64,000 bases of DNA from Solibaculum_A intestinale (GCF_040096205.1 NZ_JBBMFD010000011.1:1-64000); one strand, 5' to 3'. Positions 34,765-43,483 are shown, counted from the stretch's first letter. Notes: generated by a model from the sequence alone, not told the origin. Numbers and translations are program-made.

Positions 34765-35265
34765 ATGAAGAGAGCATTGCTTTTTATTTTCATGACGGTT
34801 TGTGTATTAGGAATGTCCGCCTGTAGCAGCAAAGACGCCATGCCAGAAACATCAGATTCTGCCAGCAATCCGGTTCAGAATACAGATATCAGTAATCTGA
34901 ATGGAGGAAAAATCTGGTCTGAACAAGATATTGTGTCTATGTTCTCTCTTGTGCAAGAAACAGATTGGGAATACATAGACTGTGTTTTAATTCCAGATCA
35001 TGCCAGTGACCGTGTTGGTGCAGTACTCTTCCGGAACGATAAGGAGCAATCAAGCAATGTTGCGTTCTTTGATGCAGACGGATACTTTCAACAGTATGGC
35101 ACATATGCAAGAATGTCTGACGAACCTGATTTTCAGTATCTCGGAGGTGGTGCGGTAACATTTAAGCTGGAAACAGAAGATGGTATAATCTATAACTACA
35201 CGATCACAATCTCGATCGATGGCAGTAATGTGAATTTTAAAGCGGAAGATGATTTGCCAAAATAA
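34765..35265 (+). CDS. Lipoprotein of unknown function (E1)
   Basis: A 166-residue lipoprotein: MKRALLFIFMTVCVLGMSAC is a signal peptide with lipobox GMSAC, then a Ser/Asp-rich linker and a globular domain with WSEQDIVSMFSLVQETDWEYIDCV. I do not recognise the domain. It is followed by the E1 oriT. Moderate to low GC compared with the mobilization genes marks it as cargo. Confidence 0.75.
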   Translation: MKRALLFIFMTVCVLGMSACSSKDAMPETSDSASNPVQNTDISNLNGGKIWSEQDIVSMFSLVQETDWEYIDCVLIPDHASDRVGAVLFRNDKEQSSNVAFFDADGYFQQYGTYARMSDEPDFQYLGGGAVTFKLETEDGIIYNYTITISIDGSNVNFKAEDDLPK

Positions 35266-35306
35266 ATTCAAGTTTGTCGCACTGATAAAAACCCTTTAGG
35301 AACTAA

Positions 35307-35340
35307 AGGGCGCACTTCTATACTCTCCTATCGGGAGTAT
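35307..35340 (-). other. Origin of transfer (oriT) of E1, IncQ-like nic
   Basis: On the minus strand a stem (ATACTCCC/GGGAGTAT-like, plus-strand 35320-35327 with 35333-35340, one G-U) is followed by AGAAGTGCGCCCT. This matches the IncQ-type nic core TAAGTGCGCCCT except for one base before AAG. A small CCCTTTAG/CTAAAGGG dyad lies on its other side. Usually such a site is close to the relaxase; here the Cfr-like insert separates them (relaxase at 37568). The following 35341-35530 has no gene. Confidence 0.75.
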
Positions 35341-35539
35341 GTGCGTCCTGCGGAGCTTCATTCCCAGTCAGCAGAAGAAAACTGCCCGACCGAGAATGTT
35401 TCGTCACTTCGTTCCGTCAAGGGAGCTACACTCCCTTGCGCCGCTTATGCGGCTATCCCTTGTGGACTTGCCGTCTGCAAACAGCATAAAATGCTGTTCG
35501 CCGCCAGCAAGTTTGATATCAATAAATTTGGAGGAATTT

Positions 35540-35896
35540 ATGATAAAAAGAATGATGATGGCATTATGTATATTCGTTTGTACCTTTACTTTAGTTGCGT
35601 GTTCTGGACAGCAAACAAACGAACCACTTACTTTAGGTGTCAATGCGATAAAAACAGAAATTGATAAAGAAAATAAAATCATAACCACAAAAGATAGCGA
35701 AGAAAAAGGTGTTTTAGGGAATGATTGTCTTATTGACTGTTCCAAAATTCCAATGATTTATTCAAAATATGAGGTTATGAAGCGATGTATATCGGGAATG
35801 AATTTTCCGGATTATCGCTATGAGCAATTGATAAAGATGATTTTTGCACAGCATATTCCTGACTTTCATTATTCAAGAGGAGAAAAGCCTACATGA
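35540..35896 (+). pseudogene. Lipoprotein gene fused to a duplicate of the cfr-like 5' end
   Basis: GGAGGAATTT precedes ATG 35540. The first ~71 codons encode a lipoprotein start (signal, lipobox LVAC, then LTLGVNAIKTEID...LGNDCLIDCSKIP). The frame then enters a 118-bp exact copy of the start of the cfr-like gene (35753-35870) and ends 8 codons later, overlapping the real cfr-like ATG by 4 nt. The original 3' end of the lipoprotein gene is lost. The product, if made, is a chimera of 118 residues. Confidence 0.75.
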
Positions 35897-36010
35897 TTTA
35901 TTCAAAATATGAGGTTATGAAGCGATGTATATCGGGAATGAATTTTCCGGATTATCGCTATGAGCAATTGATAAAGATGATTTTTGCACAGCATATTCCT
36001 GACTTTCATT
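35753..36010 (+). repeat. 118-bp direct duplication at the cfr-like start
   Basis: 35753-35870 and 35893-36010 are identical over 118 bp, with a 22-bp spacer that carries the ribosome binding site (AGAGGAG) of the second, functional copy. The period is 140 bp. Confidence 0.95.
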
Positions 36011-36927
36011 CCATGTATATGCTGCCGGAAAGACTAAGATCAAATTTGGCGGAAACTTTTGGGACCTCTGTCTGCGGCCTTGTTCCAGTTACACATCGGG
36101 CATCGGGCCAGGCAGATAAGGTGCTTTTTCAATTAAAGGATGGAAACTGCGTCGAAACGGTGAACCTGCATTACAAAAAAGGATGGGAATCTTTTTGCGT
36201 CTCATCTCAATGCGGCTGTGGGTTTGGCTGCAAATTCTGCGCAACAGGTGCTATCGGACACAAACGCAATATGACCGCTGATGAAATAACAGATCAAATT
36301 CTGTATTTTTATCTTGCAGGGCATCAAATCAATAGTGTTTCTTTTATGGGAATGGGCGAGCCGTTTGCGAATCCCAATTTATTTGACGCATTAAAAATCC
36401 TGACAAACCCGTCTTTGTTCGGATTAAGCCAGCGACGCATTACCATATCGACGATTGGAATGATTCCCGGGATAAAACGGCTGACCCGTGATTTTCCGCA
36501 GGTGAATTTAGCTTTTTCGCTGCACTCGCCTTTTGAAAAGCAACGTTCGGAATTGATGCCGATCAATCAAACTTATCCGCTCCATAAAGTAATGGATGCG
36601 TTGGATGCGCACGTTGCAAATACCAAAAGGCGCTTGTTCCTGGCTTATATTATGCTGGGCGGAATAAATGATTCGGCAGAGCATGCGAAAGCGTTAGCGC
36701 ACCTTATTTTGAGCCGGGGAGCGTTGTCCTATCTATATCATGTTGATCTTATCCCATATAACGCAACAGATAAGACGGCGCGAAAATTTACCGCTTCAAA
36801 TCACGAAGCCATTAAAAACTTCAGTGATATTTTACATTCCAACCGTATCAGCGTGGCTATCAGAATGCAGTTCGGTTCTGATATCGGCGCCGGGTGCGGG
36901 CAGTTGTATGCTGATGAAAGGGATTGA
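35893..36927 (+). CDS. Cfr-like 23S rRNA (adenine-C8) methyltransferase
   Basis: A 344-residue radical SAM methyltransferase of the RlmN/Cfr family that most resembles Cfr. It has GWESFCVSSQCGCGFGCKFC, with the cluster cysteines C109, C113 and C116, and C102 and C335 at the positions of the two other catalytic Cfr cysteines. SFMGMGEPFANP, ISTIGMIPGIK and LAFSLHSPF follow. Housekeeping RlmN proteins lack the GWESFC..SQCGC form. Cfr methylates A2503 at C8 and gives resistance to phenicols, lincosamides, oxazolidinones, pleuromutilins and streptogramin A. Divergent from the best-known Cfr sequences as I recall them, so activity is not certain. ATG 35893 follows AGAGGAG in the duplication spacer. 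Confidence 0.85.
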   Translation: MIYSKYEVMKRCISGMNFPDYRYEQLIKMIFAQHIPDFHSMYMLPERLRSNLAETFGTSVCGLVPVTHRASGQADKVLFQLKDGNCVETVNLHYKKGWESFCVSSQCGCGFGCKFCATGAIGHKRNMTADEITDQILYFYLAGHQINSVSFMGMGEPFANPNLFDALKILTNPSLFGLSQRRITISTIGMIPGIKRLTRDFPQVNLAFSLHSPFEKQRSELMPINQTYPLHKVMDALDAHVANTKRRLFLAYIMLGGINDSAEHAKALAHLILSRGALSYLYHVDLIPYNATDKTARKFTASNHEAIKNFSDILHSNRISVAIRMQFGSDIGAGCGQLYADERD

Positions 36928-36989
36928 GCGCTTCAAGACGTTTTTATGTACACAGAGATTTCCAAGCAGCATTGGCGTTTGAAAGGAAA

Positions 36990-37024
36990 GGCACCCGGCA
37001 TAAATTTAATGCTGGGTGCCTTAT
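36990..37024 (+). terminator. Terminator after the cfr-like gene
   Basis: A 12-bp stem (GGCACCCGGCAT with ATGCTGGGTGCC, one G-U) with a 7-nt loop, then TTATTG. Confidence 0.75.
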
Positions 37025-37164
37025 TGTTACATCAAAGGTTTTATTTTCAACGAGGTTTATGCCGGGGATATGAAACGGCAGAAATGTTGTGGAATATCTT
37101 CGCCAACAACTTTGACCAACTTCAATTTACCGAACTGAACACAACAACTGAATACCGAAAAACT

Positions 37165-37210
37165 GACCGTTGACTGGTCGCACTATGCGAAAAGTTGACG
37201 GTCTTTTTTT
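37165..37210 (+). terminator. Hairpin with T7 tract upstream of the mob operon
   Basis: GACCGT pairs with ACGGTC around a long loop and runs into seven T. It may end the cargo transcript or act as an attenuator before DUF3847. The 37025-37164 stretch shows no gene. Confidence 0.5.
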
Positions 37211-37242
37211 ATCCCCAAAATCAAAAAAGGAGGTCAATTACA

Positions 37243-37602
37243 ATGACAAAACCGAAAACCCTCGACCAGCTCCAAGCCGAAAAGGAACGAGCCGAGACGC
37301 AGCTTGCACAGGAACAGCACAAGCTCAACCGTCTTGAGAACAGAAAGAAATATCTGGAGAAAGGCGAAAGGCAGAAACGCACCCATCGTCTTTGCAATCT
37401 GGGCGGCACGATTGAGAGCCTTGCCCCGGAGGTCAAAGATCTCACACGCACCGAAATGACAGAGCTGATGGAGTACATCTTTTCTCTGTCCGAAGTCCAG
37501 CGAGCCGTCCGTCACATGGCGATTACTCACACCAACCAAGCGAACAGAGAAAAGGAGTTGAAAGCCGATGGCACTATTTCATCTGAGCGTCACGCAGACT
37601 AA
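37243..37602 (+). CDS. DUF3847 mobilization-associated protein (E1)
   Basis: A 119-residue charged, coiled-coil-rich protein (LDQLQAEKERAETQLAQEQ...) with KRTHRLCNLGGTIES and a C-terminal EVQRAVRHM segment, matching the DUF3847 family found before MobA/L relaxases. AAGGAGGTCAATTACA precedes ATG 37243. It overlaps the relaxase gene by 35 nt. Probably regulates or assists mobilization. Confidence 0.8.
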   Translation: MTKPKTLDQLQAEKERAETQLAQEQHKLNRLENRKKYLEKGERQKRTHRLCNLGGTIESLAPEVKDLTRTEMTELMEYIFSLSEVQRAVRHMAITHTNQANREKELKADGTISSERHAD

Positions 37603-39064
37603 GCGAAGCGCAGGACAGTCCGCTATTGCTTCTGCCGCCTACCGTGCCGGGGAGCGATTGTATAGCGAGTATTACGGCGAATACAGCGACTACACCCGCA
37701 AGGGCGGCGTGATCTGCTCTGACATTCTCTTGCCGTCCCATGCACCGCCAGAATACGCAGACCGCCAGACCCTATGGAACGCCGTGGAAAAAGCCGAGCG
37801 TGGAAAGAACGCCCAGCTTGCATACAGCTTTGACATTGCCTTGCAGAATGAATTTTCCCTTGAGGAAAACATCGCTCTTGCAAGGCAATTTTTGTTGGAG
37901 AACTTTGTGAGCCGTGGCATGGTGGTTGACTTCGCCGTACACCAGCCAGACCGGGAGGACGGCGGCATACCAAACCCGCATTTTCATGTGCTTTGCCCCA
38001 TCCGCCCCATCGAGCAGAACGGCAAATGGGGACTAAAGCAACGCCGGGTGTATGAGCTGGACGAGGACGGCAACCGTATCCGAGACGCAGACGGAAAGTT
38101 TGTGTTCAACGCCGTTCCCACTACCGACTGGGGCAGTCCCGAAACGCTGGAACATTGGCGGCAGACATGGGCGGAACTATGCAACGCCAAGTTTGCGGAG
38201 AAAGGGCTTGATGTTCGTATCGACCACCGAAGCTATGAGCGTCAGGGCGTGGAGCTTCTTCCCACCGTCCATGAGGGCGCAACCGTCCGGGCAATGGAGA
38301 AGAAAGGCATACGCACCGAGAAAGGCGAGTTCAACCGCTGGATCAGAGCAACCAATGCCGTTATCCGGGACATCAAGAAGAAAATCGCTCTCCTGTTTGA
38401 TTGGATTGCCGAAGCAAAAGCGGAGCTTGCCAAGCCGCAGGCACCCGACCTTGTTTCTCTGCTGAACGCCTATTACACCCAGCGCAGAGCCGGGGCATAT
38501 TCGCAGAAAGGCAAGGTCAGCAATCTAAAGGAGATGAACGAGACTTTCAATTATCTCCGGGCAAACGGCATTTACACTCTTGAAGATTTGGAAAGCCGTG
38601 TCAGCGAACACAGTGCTGCCACAGAGAGCTTGAAGAAAACGCTGGACGAACAGACCGCCCGAATGAAAGCAATCAAGCAGCTCTATGACAGCTCTGCTGC
38701 TTTCCAGAGCTTGAAGCCTGTCTATGACGGCTTGCAGAAAATCAAGTTTGAGAAGCCCAGAGCCAAGTACAAGGCAGAGCATGAAGCGGAACTGAAACAG
38801 TTCTACGCCGCCAGACGCAAGCTGACCGGAGAGTTCCCGGACGGCAAGGTGGATATGAAAAAGCTGACCGAAGAGTATGACGAGCTGGAACAGGCGCACA
38901 ACACCACCTATGGCGAGTTTAAGACCGTCAGAGACGATTTACACCGTCTTTGGAAGGTCAAGTCATGTATAGATACTGCCGCCCGATTTAACGAGCGCAC
39001 AGAGGAACAAATGCTCCAAAATCGACCCCAAACACGACACAAAAAGGAGGAACTATCCCGATGA
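37568..39064 (+). CDS. MobA/MobL-family relaxase (E1)
   Basis: A 498-residue MOBQ-type relaxase: ALFHLSVTQTKRSAGQSAIASAAYRAG, YSDYTRKGGV, and the metal-binding NPHFHVLCPIRPI; then DVRIDHRSYERQG and a coiled-coil C-terminal half. It overlaps DUF3847 and the downstream primase gene by 4 nt, forming a tight operon. It should act on the oriT at 35307. It is related to but clearly different from the E2 relaxase. Confidence 0.92.
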   Translation: MALFHLSVTQTKRSAGQSAIASAAYRAGERLYSEYYGEYSDYTRKGGVICSDILLPSHAPPEYADRQTLWNAVEKAERGKNAQLAYSFDIALQNEFSLEENIALARQFLLENFVSRGMVVDFAVHQPDREDGGIPNPHFHVLCPIRPIEQNGKWGLKQRRVYELDEDGNRIRDADGKFVFNAVPTTDWGSPETLEHWRQTWAELCNAKFAEKGLDVRIDHRSYERQGVELLPTVHEGATVRAMEKKGIRTEKGEFNRWIRATNAVIRDIKKKIALLFDWIAEAKAELAKPQAPDLVSLLNAYYTQRRAGAYSQKGKVSNLKEMNETFNYLRANGIYTLEDLESRVSEHSAATESLKKTLDEQTARMKAIKQLYDSSAAFQSLKPVYDGLQKIKFEKPRAKYKAEHEAELKQFYAARRKLTGEFPDGKVDMKKLTEEYDELEQAHNTTYGEFKTVRDDLHRLWKVKSCIDTAARFNERTEEQMLQNRPQTRHKKEELSR

Positions 39065-40932
39065 ATTATACCCAAGCACAGATTGACCGGGCAAACGCCG
39101 TCAGTCTGGAAGATTTTCTCCGTACACAGGGAGAGACGCTTATCAAAAGCGGACGAGAATACCGCTGGAAAGAACATGACAGCCTGACCATTCGTGGAAA
39201 CAAATGGTTTCGCCACAGCCAGAGCAAGGGCGGCTATCCCATTGATTTTGTCATGGAGTTTTACGGAAAATCCTTTCCCGAAGCCGTCCAGCTCCTGACC
39301 GGCGAAAGCGGCGAGGGACAGAGCGAAGCCAGCACAGCACCGCACACAGCGTTCCACTTGCCCTTGCACAACAGAACAGCCGACAGAGCAATTCAATATC
39401 TTTGCGAAAGCCGAGGTCTCAACAAAACGCTTGTTGAGGCTTTTCTTCTTTCCGGGGATATTTACGAGGACGCAAAGCGGCACAATGTTGTCTTTGTCGG
39501 CAGAGACCGAAACGGCACACCGAGATACGCCCATGTGCGAGGAACGGCAGACCCATTCAGACAGGATATTGCCGGGTCTGACAAGTCCTATCCGTTCCGC
39601 TATGAGGGAAACGGCAACCAGCTCTTTGTCTTTGAAGCACCGATTGACCTGTTATCGTTTATCTGCCTTTATCCGCAGGACTGGCAGACAAGGAGCTATC
39701 TTGCCCTGGGCGGTGTTTCGGGCAAAGCCCTTGACCGTTTCCTTTCTGAACGCAAGGACACCCGAAAAGTGTTCCTCTGCCTTGACAGCGACACCGCAGG
39801 AAGCGAAGCCTGTACCCGACTGGCACAGTCCATTCCCGGCGAGATCGCCGTCATTCGCCTTGTCCCGGCAAGGAAAGACTGGAACGATGTTCTCCGTCAG
39901 CAAGGGGACATTCCCAGCCGCAAATTCATAGCCGAGACAATCACGCTGCGAGAGCTGCCCACCGCCCAGCCTGTTCCCATGCTCCGCATGGCAGATGTGG
40001 AGCTGACGAGCGTGGATTGGCTATGGTTTCCCTATATTCCCTTTGGAAAGCTGACGATTATACAGGGCAACCCCGGCGAGGGCAAGACCTACTTTGCCAT
40101 GCGTCTTGCGGCGGCTTGCACCAACCGAAAGCCTTTACCTGGTATGGAGACCCTTGAGCCTTTCAACATCATCTATCAGACCGCCGAGGACGGTTTGGGC
40201 GATACCGTTAAGCCCCGGCTGATGGAAGCTGACGCAGACCTTGAACGAGTGCTTGTCATTGACGATAGGGACACACCGCTGACCCTTGCCGATGAGCGCA
40301 TAGCAAGGGCAATCCGGGAAAACAGCGCAAGGCTGGTTATTATTGACCCGGTACAGGCGTTTTTGGGCACAGATGTGGACATGAACAGGGCAAACGAGGT
40401 GCGCCCGATATTCCGCAGTCTGGGAGACATTGCACAGGCTACCGGGTGCGCTATCGTGCTGATTGGACACCTGAACAAAGCCGCAGGAACGCAAAGCACC
40501 TACCGGGGATTGGGGTCTATCGACATTACGGCGGCAGTCCGCAGTCTGCTGTTTATTGGCAAGCTGAAGGACAGTCCCACAACGAGGGTGCTTATCCATG
40601 AGAAAAGCTCCCTTGCGCCGCCCGGTCAGTCTCTTGCCTTTTCTCTGGGAGACGAGAAAGGTTTTGAATGGATAGGGGCTTATGACATTACCGCTGACGA
40701 GCTTCTTGCCGGGACGGACACCGCTAAGACCGAGAGCAAGACCGCACAGGCGCAAATGCTCATTCTGGAACTGCTTGCGGACGGAAAGCGTATGCCGAGC
40801 GCAGAGCTGGAAAAGGCAGTCAATGAGCGTGGGATTTCCTCACGCACCATGAGAACGGCAAAGAGCCGTATCGGGGACAGACTTGTGACCGAGAAAGACG
40901 GCACAGCATGGGTCTGCTATCTCCGAGACTGA
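39061..40932 (+). CDS. TOPRIM (DUF3991) / RepA-type AAA helicase
   Basis: A 623-residue protein with an N-terminal DUF3991/TOPRIM primase part (residues 1-~290; LFVFEAPIDLLSF and CLDSDTAGSEACTRLA are TOPRIM-like). A RepA/DnaB-like ATPase follows with Walker A GNPGEGKTYFA and Walker B RLVIIDPVQAFLG, then LIGHLNKAAGTQSTYRGLGSIDI. A winged-helix tail (AELEKAVNERGISSRTMRTAKSRI) ends it. It probably primes and unwinds E1 during transfer or replication. It overlaps the relaxase gene by 4 nt. Confidence 0.88.
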   Translation: MNYTQAQIDRANAVSLEDFLRTQGETLIKSGREYRWKEHDSLTIRGNKWFRHSQSKGGYPIDFVMEFYGKSFPEAVQLLTGESGEGQSEASTAPHTAFHLPLHNRTADRAIQYLCESRGLNKTLVEAFLLSGDIYEDAKRHNVVFVGRDRNGTPRYAHVRGTADPFRQDIAGSDKSYPFRYEGNGNQLFVFEAPIDLLSFICLYPQDWQTRSYLALGGVSGKALDRFLSERKDTRKVFLCLDSDTAGSEACTRLAQSIPGEIAVIRLVPARKDWNDVLRQQGDIPSRKFIAETITLRELPTAQPVPMLRMADVELTSVDWLWFPYIPFGKLTIIQGNPGEGKTYFAMRLAAACTNRKPLPGMETLEPFNIIYQTAEDGLGDTVKPRLMEADADLERVLVIDDRDTPLTLADERIARAIRENSARLVIIDPVQAFLGTDVDMNRANEVRPIFRSLGDIAQATGCAIVLIGHLNKAAGTQSTYRGLGSIDITAAVRSLLFIGKLKDSPTTRVLIHEKSSLAPPGQSLAFSLGDEKGFEWIGAYDITADELLAGTDTAKTESKTAQAQMLILELLADGKRMPSAELEKAVNERGISSRTMRTAKSRIGDRLVTEKDGTAWVCYLRD

Positions 40933-40937
40933 CAACA

Positions 40938-41055
40938 GGAACACGGCAAGCGTGGCAAAGACGGCAAGGTTTTTATAGATACCTTAATGTTGCCGCCTTG
41001 CCTTGTTCCCTCATACCGACACCGCCCGATGATGAATAGTCACCGGGCACTTTTT
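40938..41055 (+). terminator. Structured region with terminator after the E1 mob operon
   Basis: GGAACACGGCAAG (40938-40950) pairs with CTTGCCTTGTTCC (40997-41009), enclosing GGCAA/TTGCC and AAGGT/ACCTT stems. A second hairpin GCCCG/CGGGC (41024-41048) runs into TTTTT. The second is a standard terminator; the first is more elaborate than needed. Confidence 0.7.
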
Positions 41056-41075
41056 CATTTACAGGAGGATTTTGA

Positions 41076-41234
41076 ATGAACAATACCGCAACCAACACCG
41101 CCACTTGCCCGACTGTCAGAAAGCAGATCGGCAAGACCACCTATATCGTCCGTGTCCATTTCAGCGAGACCGCCAAGGAGACGATGGAGGACAAAATCAA
41201 GCGTATGCTCCGTGAAGAAGTCCGCAAAATGTGA
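41076..41234 (+). CDS. TnpW-like small protein (E1)
   Basis: A 52-residue protein with CAGGAGGATTTTGA before the ATG. The core IGKTTYIVRVHFSETAKETM matches the E2 TnpW-like protein at 16697 and the TnpW family. It is the last gene of E1, 46 nt from the right crossover. On the circular form it would lie just upstream of the recombinase, as TnpW does in E2. Confidence 0.75.
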   Translation: MNNTATNTATCPTVRKQIGKTTYIVRVHFSETAKETMEDKIKRMLREEVRKM

Positions 41235-41280
41235 CTTCTTTTTGAATTTGATGAAAAAGTCCTTGACTTTTCGTCTCTGG

Positions 41281-42091
41281 CAAAACCGCAAAATCCATCC
41301 TGATTTCCTGCGGTGCGCGCCTTGCCGTGTTCGACATCGCGGAGCTGCGGGAGGTCACGGCCTACGACGAGCTGGAGCTGGATACCCTGGGAGACCGGAA
41401 AACCGCCTTGTTCTTGATTATGAGCGACACGGACGATAGCTTTAACTTCCTGATCTCCATGTGCTACACCCAGCTGTTCAATCTGCTCTGCGAAAAAGCG
41501 GACGATGTGTACGGCGGGCGGCTGCCGGTCCATGTGCGGTGCCTCATTGACGAGGCCGCCAATATTGGACAGATCCCTCGGCTGGAAAAGCTGGTTGCCA
41601 CCATCCGAAGCCGTGAGATTTCCGCCTGCCTGGTGCTGCAAGCACAGTCCCAGCTCAAAGCTATCTACAAGGACAACGCCGATACCATCATCGGCAACAT
41701 GGATACCTCCATCTTCCTGGGCGGCAAAGAGCCGACAACCCTCAAGGAGCTGGCCGCCGTGCTGGGCAAGGAGACCATCGACACCTACAACACCGGCGAG
41801 AGCCGGGGCCGCGAGACATCCCATTCTCTTAACTACCAAAAGCTCGGCAAAGAGCTTATGAGCCAGGATGAACTGGCCGTCATGGACGGCGGCAAGTGTA
41901 TCCTCCAGCTGCGCGGTGTGCGGCCTTTCCTCTCGGACAAGTACGACATCACCAAGCACCCCAATTACCCGTACACCGCCGACGCGGACCCCAAGAACGC
42001 CTTTGACATCGAGGCGTTCCTGTCCACCCGGCTCAAGCTCAAGCCCAACGAGGTCTACGATGTGTATGAAGTAGACGCAGAGGGCGTGTAA
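41281..42091 (+). pseudogene. VirD4-like coupling protein, 3' part
   Basis: This is the missing 3' part of the T4CP gene. The frame resumes at GGC AAA ACC (KTAKSILISCGARLAVFDIAEL), contains the Walker B region LPVHVRCLIDEAANIGQIP, the RecA-like core (ISACLVLQAQSQLKAIY), NMDTSIFLGG and the C-terminal tail. Together with 11441-12465 it gives a full coupling protein. No start codon with a good ribosome binding site serves this half, so it is probably silent until E1 leaves. Confidence 0.92.
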
Positions 42092-42161
42092 ATCTGTTCC
42101 GCTGTGAAAGACCTGCTAATAAAAGTCAAGTAGAAATTTCAGATTTTTAGGGAGGCGAAAA

Positions 42162-42233
42162 AATGCAATACAAAATCAAGCCGCTGAGCATCTCAAAATT
42201 AAAACGGCGGCCAGCCAGATGGTATAGAGTGTA
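42162..42233 (+). pseudogene. Truncated small frame before the IS110 element
   Basis: A 23-codon frame (MQYKIKPLSISKLKRRPARW...) starts after the strong ribosome binding site GGGAGGCGAAAAA, 70 nt downstream of the T4CP stop, and ends 5 nt before the transposase stop codon. It is likely the head of an ICE gene cut off by the IS110 insertion/deletion; the product is not recognised. Confidence 0.45.
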
Positions 42234-42237
42234 AAAA

Positions 42238-43446
42238 TCAGTCGTGCTCCAGGGATTCCAAGTAGGCTTTCACAGAAGCGTAGTAGATGCGCAGGAACTT
42301 GTTGGCAGAGGCCATCATGTAGACACGATATGGCTTGCCTTCAGAGCGTTTCTTGTCCATGAACTGGTACACCGGCTCGTCTATTGGAGCACATTGCAGG
42401 ATGACGCTCATCACCAGAAAGAGCGTCCTGCGCAGTGAGGCAGATCCTCGCTTGGAAATGCTACGGCTACGGACATCTATTTGACCGGATTGGTAGGGCG
42501 GGGCGTCAATACCCGCAAAGGCAACCAACGCTTTTTTGGAATGAAAACGGCGTACATCGCCAATTTCAGCCAGGAGTTGAGGGCCGAGGGTTGGGCCAAC
42601 ACCAAACATCCCCATCACTACAGGATACTCCGGCAGAGAAGCTGCCAGGGATTGCATCTCCTGTTTGAGAGCAGCTAACGCGGAAGAAGTTGTCTGGAGT
42701 TGAGAAATGGCCTGTTCTACCAAAAGTTTTGCCGTATCCGTTTTCGGTATGACACCGAAGTGTCTGCAAGCAGAGGCATAAATATCCAGCGCCTTATCCT
42801 CGCTGAAATTGTAGCCGTGCTTTCTGCACCACTTCTGGTATTGGGTAGTAAAGGCCTTCTCAGACCGGCCACAAACGCACTCGCAATGCCAAAAAGTAGC
42901 GACAAAGTCCACCCACTTCTCGCTGCCATCGGCGCGGGGCGGACTGGTAAACAAGCGATTTGCGTCTGGGAAGGTGGTGTCCAGCAGGGAGATCAGGTTA
43001 TTCTTCAGCATGGTCTGAACTTTGGAATACTGTTGGTACTGCCGGTAGCAGATTTTCAGCATGAGTCGGGTATCCTCCTCCGGGATATATCTCGGCAATG
43101 TGAGCCAGTGGTCAAGACCGTAGTTGGCCAGCTTTACGGCATCCTTTTTGTCGGTTTTGGCCCGTCTTAAACTGTTGTTTCCGTAGTCATGCACCAGCAT
43201 TGCATTGACTACCGAGACATAAAGGCCCGCGTCGTGGAGCAGCCAGGCCACCGGAGCATGGTAATTACCCGTGGATTCCATCACCACACGGGTCTCGCCG
43301 TCCAGGCTTTTGAGCAGTCCTGCCAGCTCGCTCAGTTCATTGGCGGTGTGACGTACTTCAAAGGGTGAAACCACTACCTCTCCGAAGGGCCGCATGACTG
43401 CAATCATGCTCTTACCCTTGGAAACATCGATGCCAACGCAGTTCAT
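42238..43446 (-). CDS. IS110-family transposase
   Basis: A 402-residue transposase. The N-terminal RuvC-like DEDD domain begins with CVGIDVSKGKSMIAV and has VVMESTGNYHAPVAWLL and the KTDKKDAVKLA motif. The C-terminal Tnp domain has GPTLGPQLLAEIGDVRRF, ALVAFAGIDAPPYQSG and the SKRGSASLRR box bearing the catalytic serine. Length is normal. The GGAGGAATGTGA sequence precedes the ATG on the minus strand. In this family the non-coding end encodes a bridge RNA that selects target and donor. Confidence 0.92.
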   Translation of the reverse strand: MNCVGIDVSKGKSMIAVMRPFGEVVVSPFEVRHTANELSELAGLLKSLDGETRVVMESTGNYHAPVAWLLHDAGLYVSVVNAMLVHDYGNNSLRRAKTDKKDAVKLANYGLDHWLTLPRYIPEEDTRLMLKICYRQYQQYSKVQTMLKNNLISLLDTTFPDANRLFTSPPRADGSEKWVDFVATFWHCECVCGRSEKAFTTQYQKWCRKHGYNFSEDKALDIYASACRHFGVIPKTDTAKLLVEQAISQLQTTSSALAALKQEMQSLAASLPEYPVVMGMFGVGPTLGPQLLAEIGDVRRFHSKKALVAFAGIDAPPYQSGQIDVRSRSISKRGSASLRRTLFLVMSVILQCAPIDEPVYQFMDKKRSEGKPYRVYMMASANKFLRIYYASVKAYLESLEHD

Positions 43447-43483
43447 TCACATTCCTCCAATACAAAGAATCTGCAACCGGAAT

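Larger units (their letters stand above)
12466..41280 (+). mobile_element. E1: mobilizable serine-recombinase element inside the T4CP gene
   Basis: E1 is bounded by GG at 12464-12465 and GG at 41279-41280, both codon positions 1-2 of the same glycine. Removing 12466-41280 joins the T4CP into one 611-codon frame. The two-base core is what large serine recombinases leave. Own content, without nested E2, is ~8.97 kb: recombinase, TnpV, lipoprotein, oriT, Cfr-like gene, DUF3847, MobA/L relaxase, TOPRIM/RepA helicase, TnpW. Confidence 0.9.
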
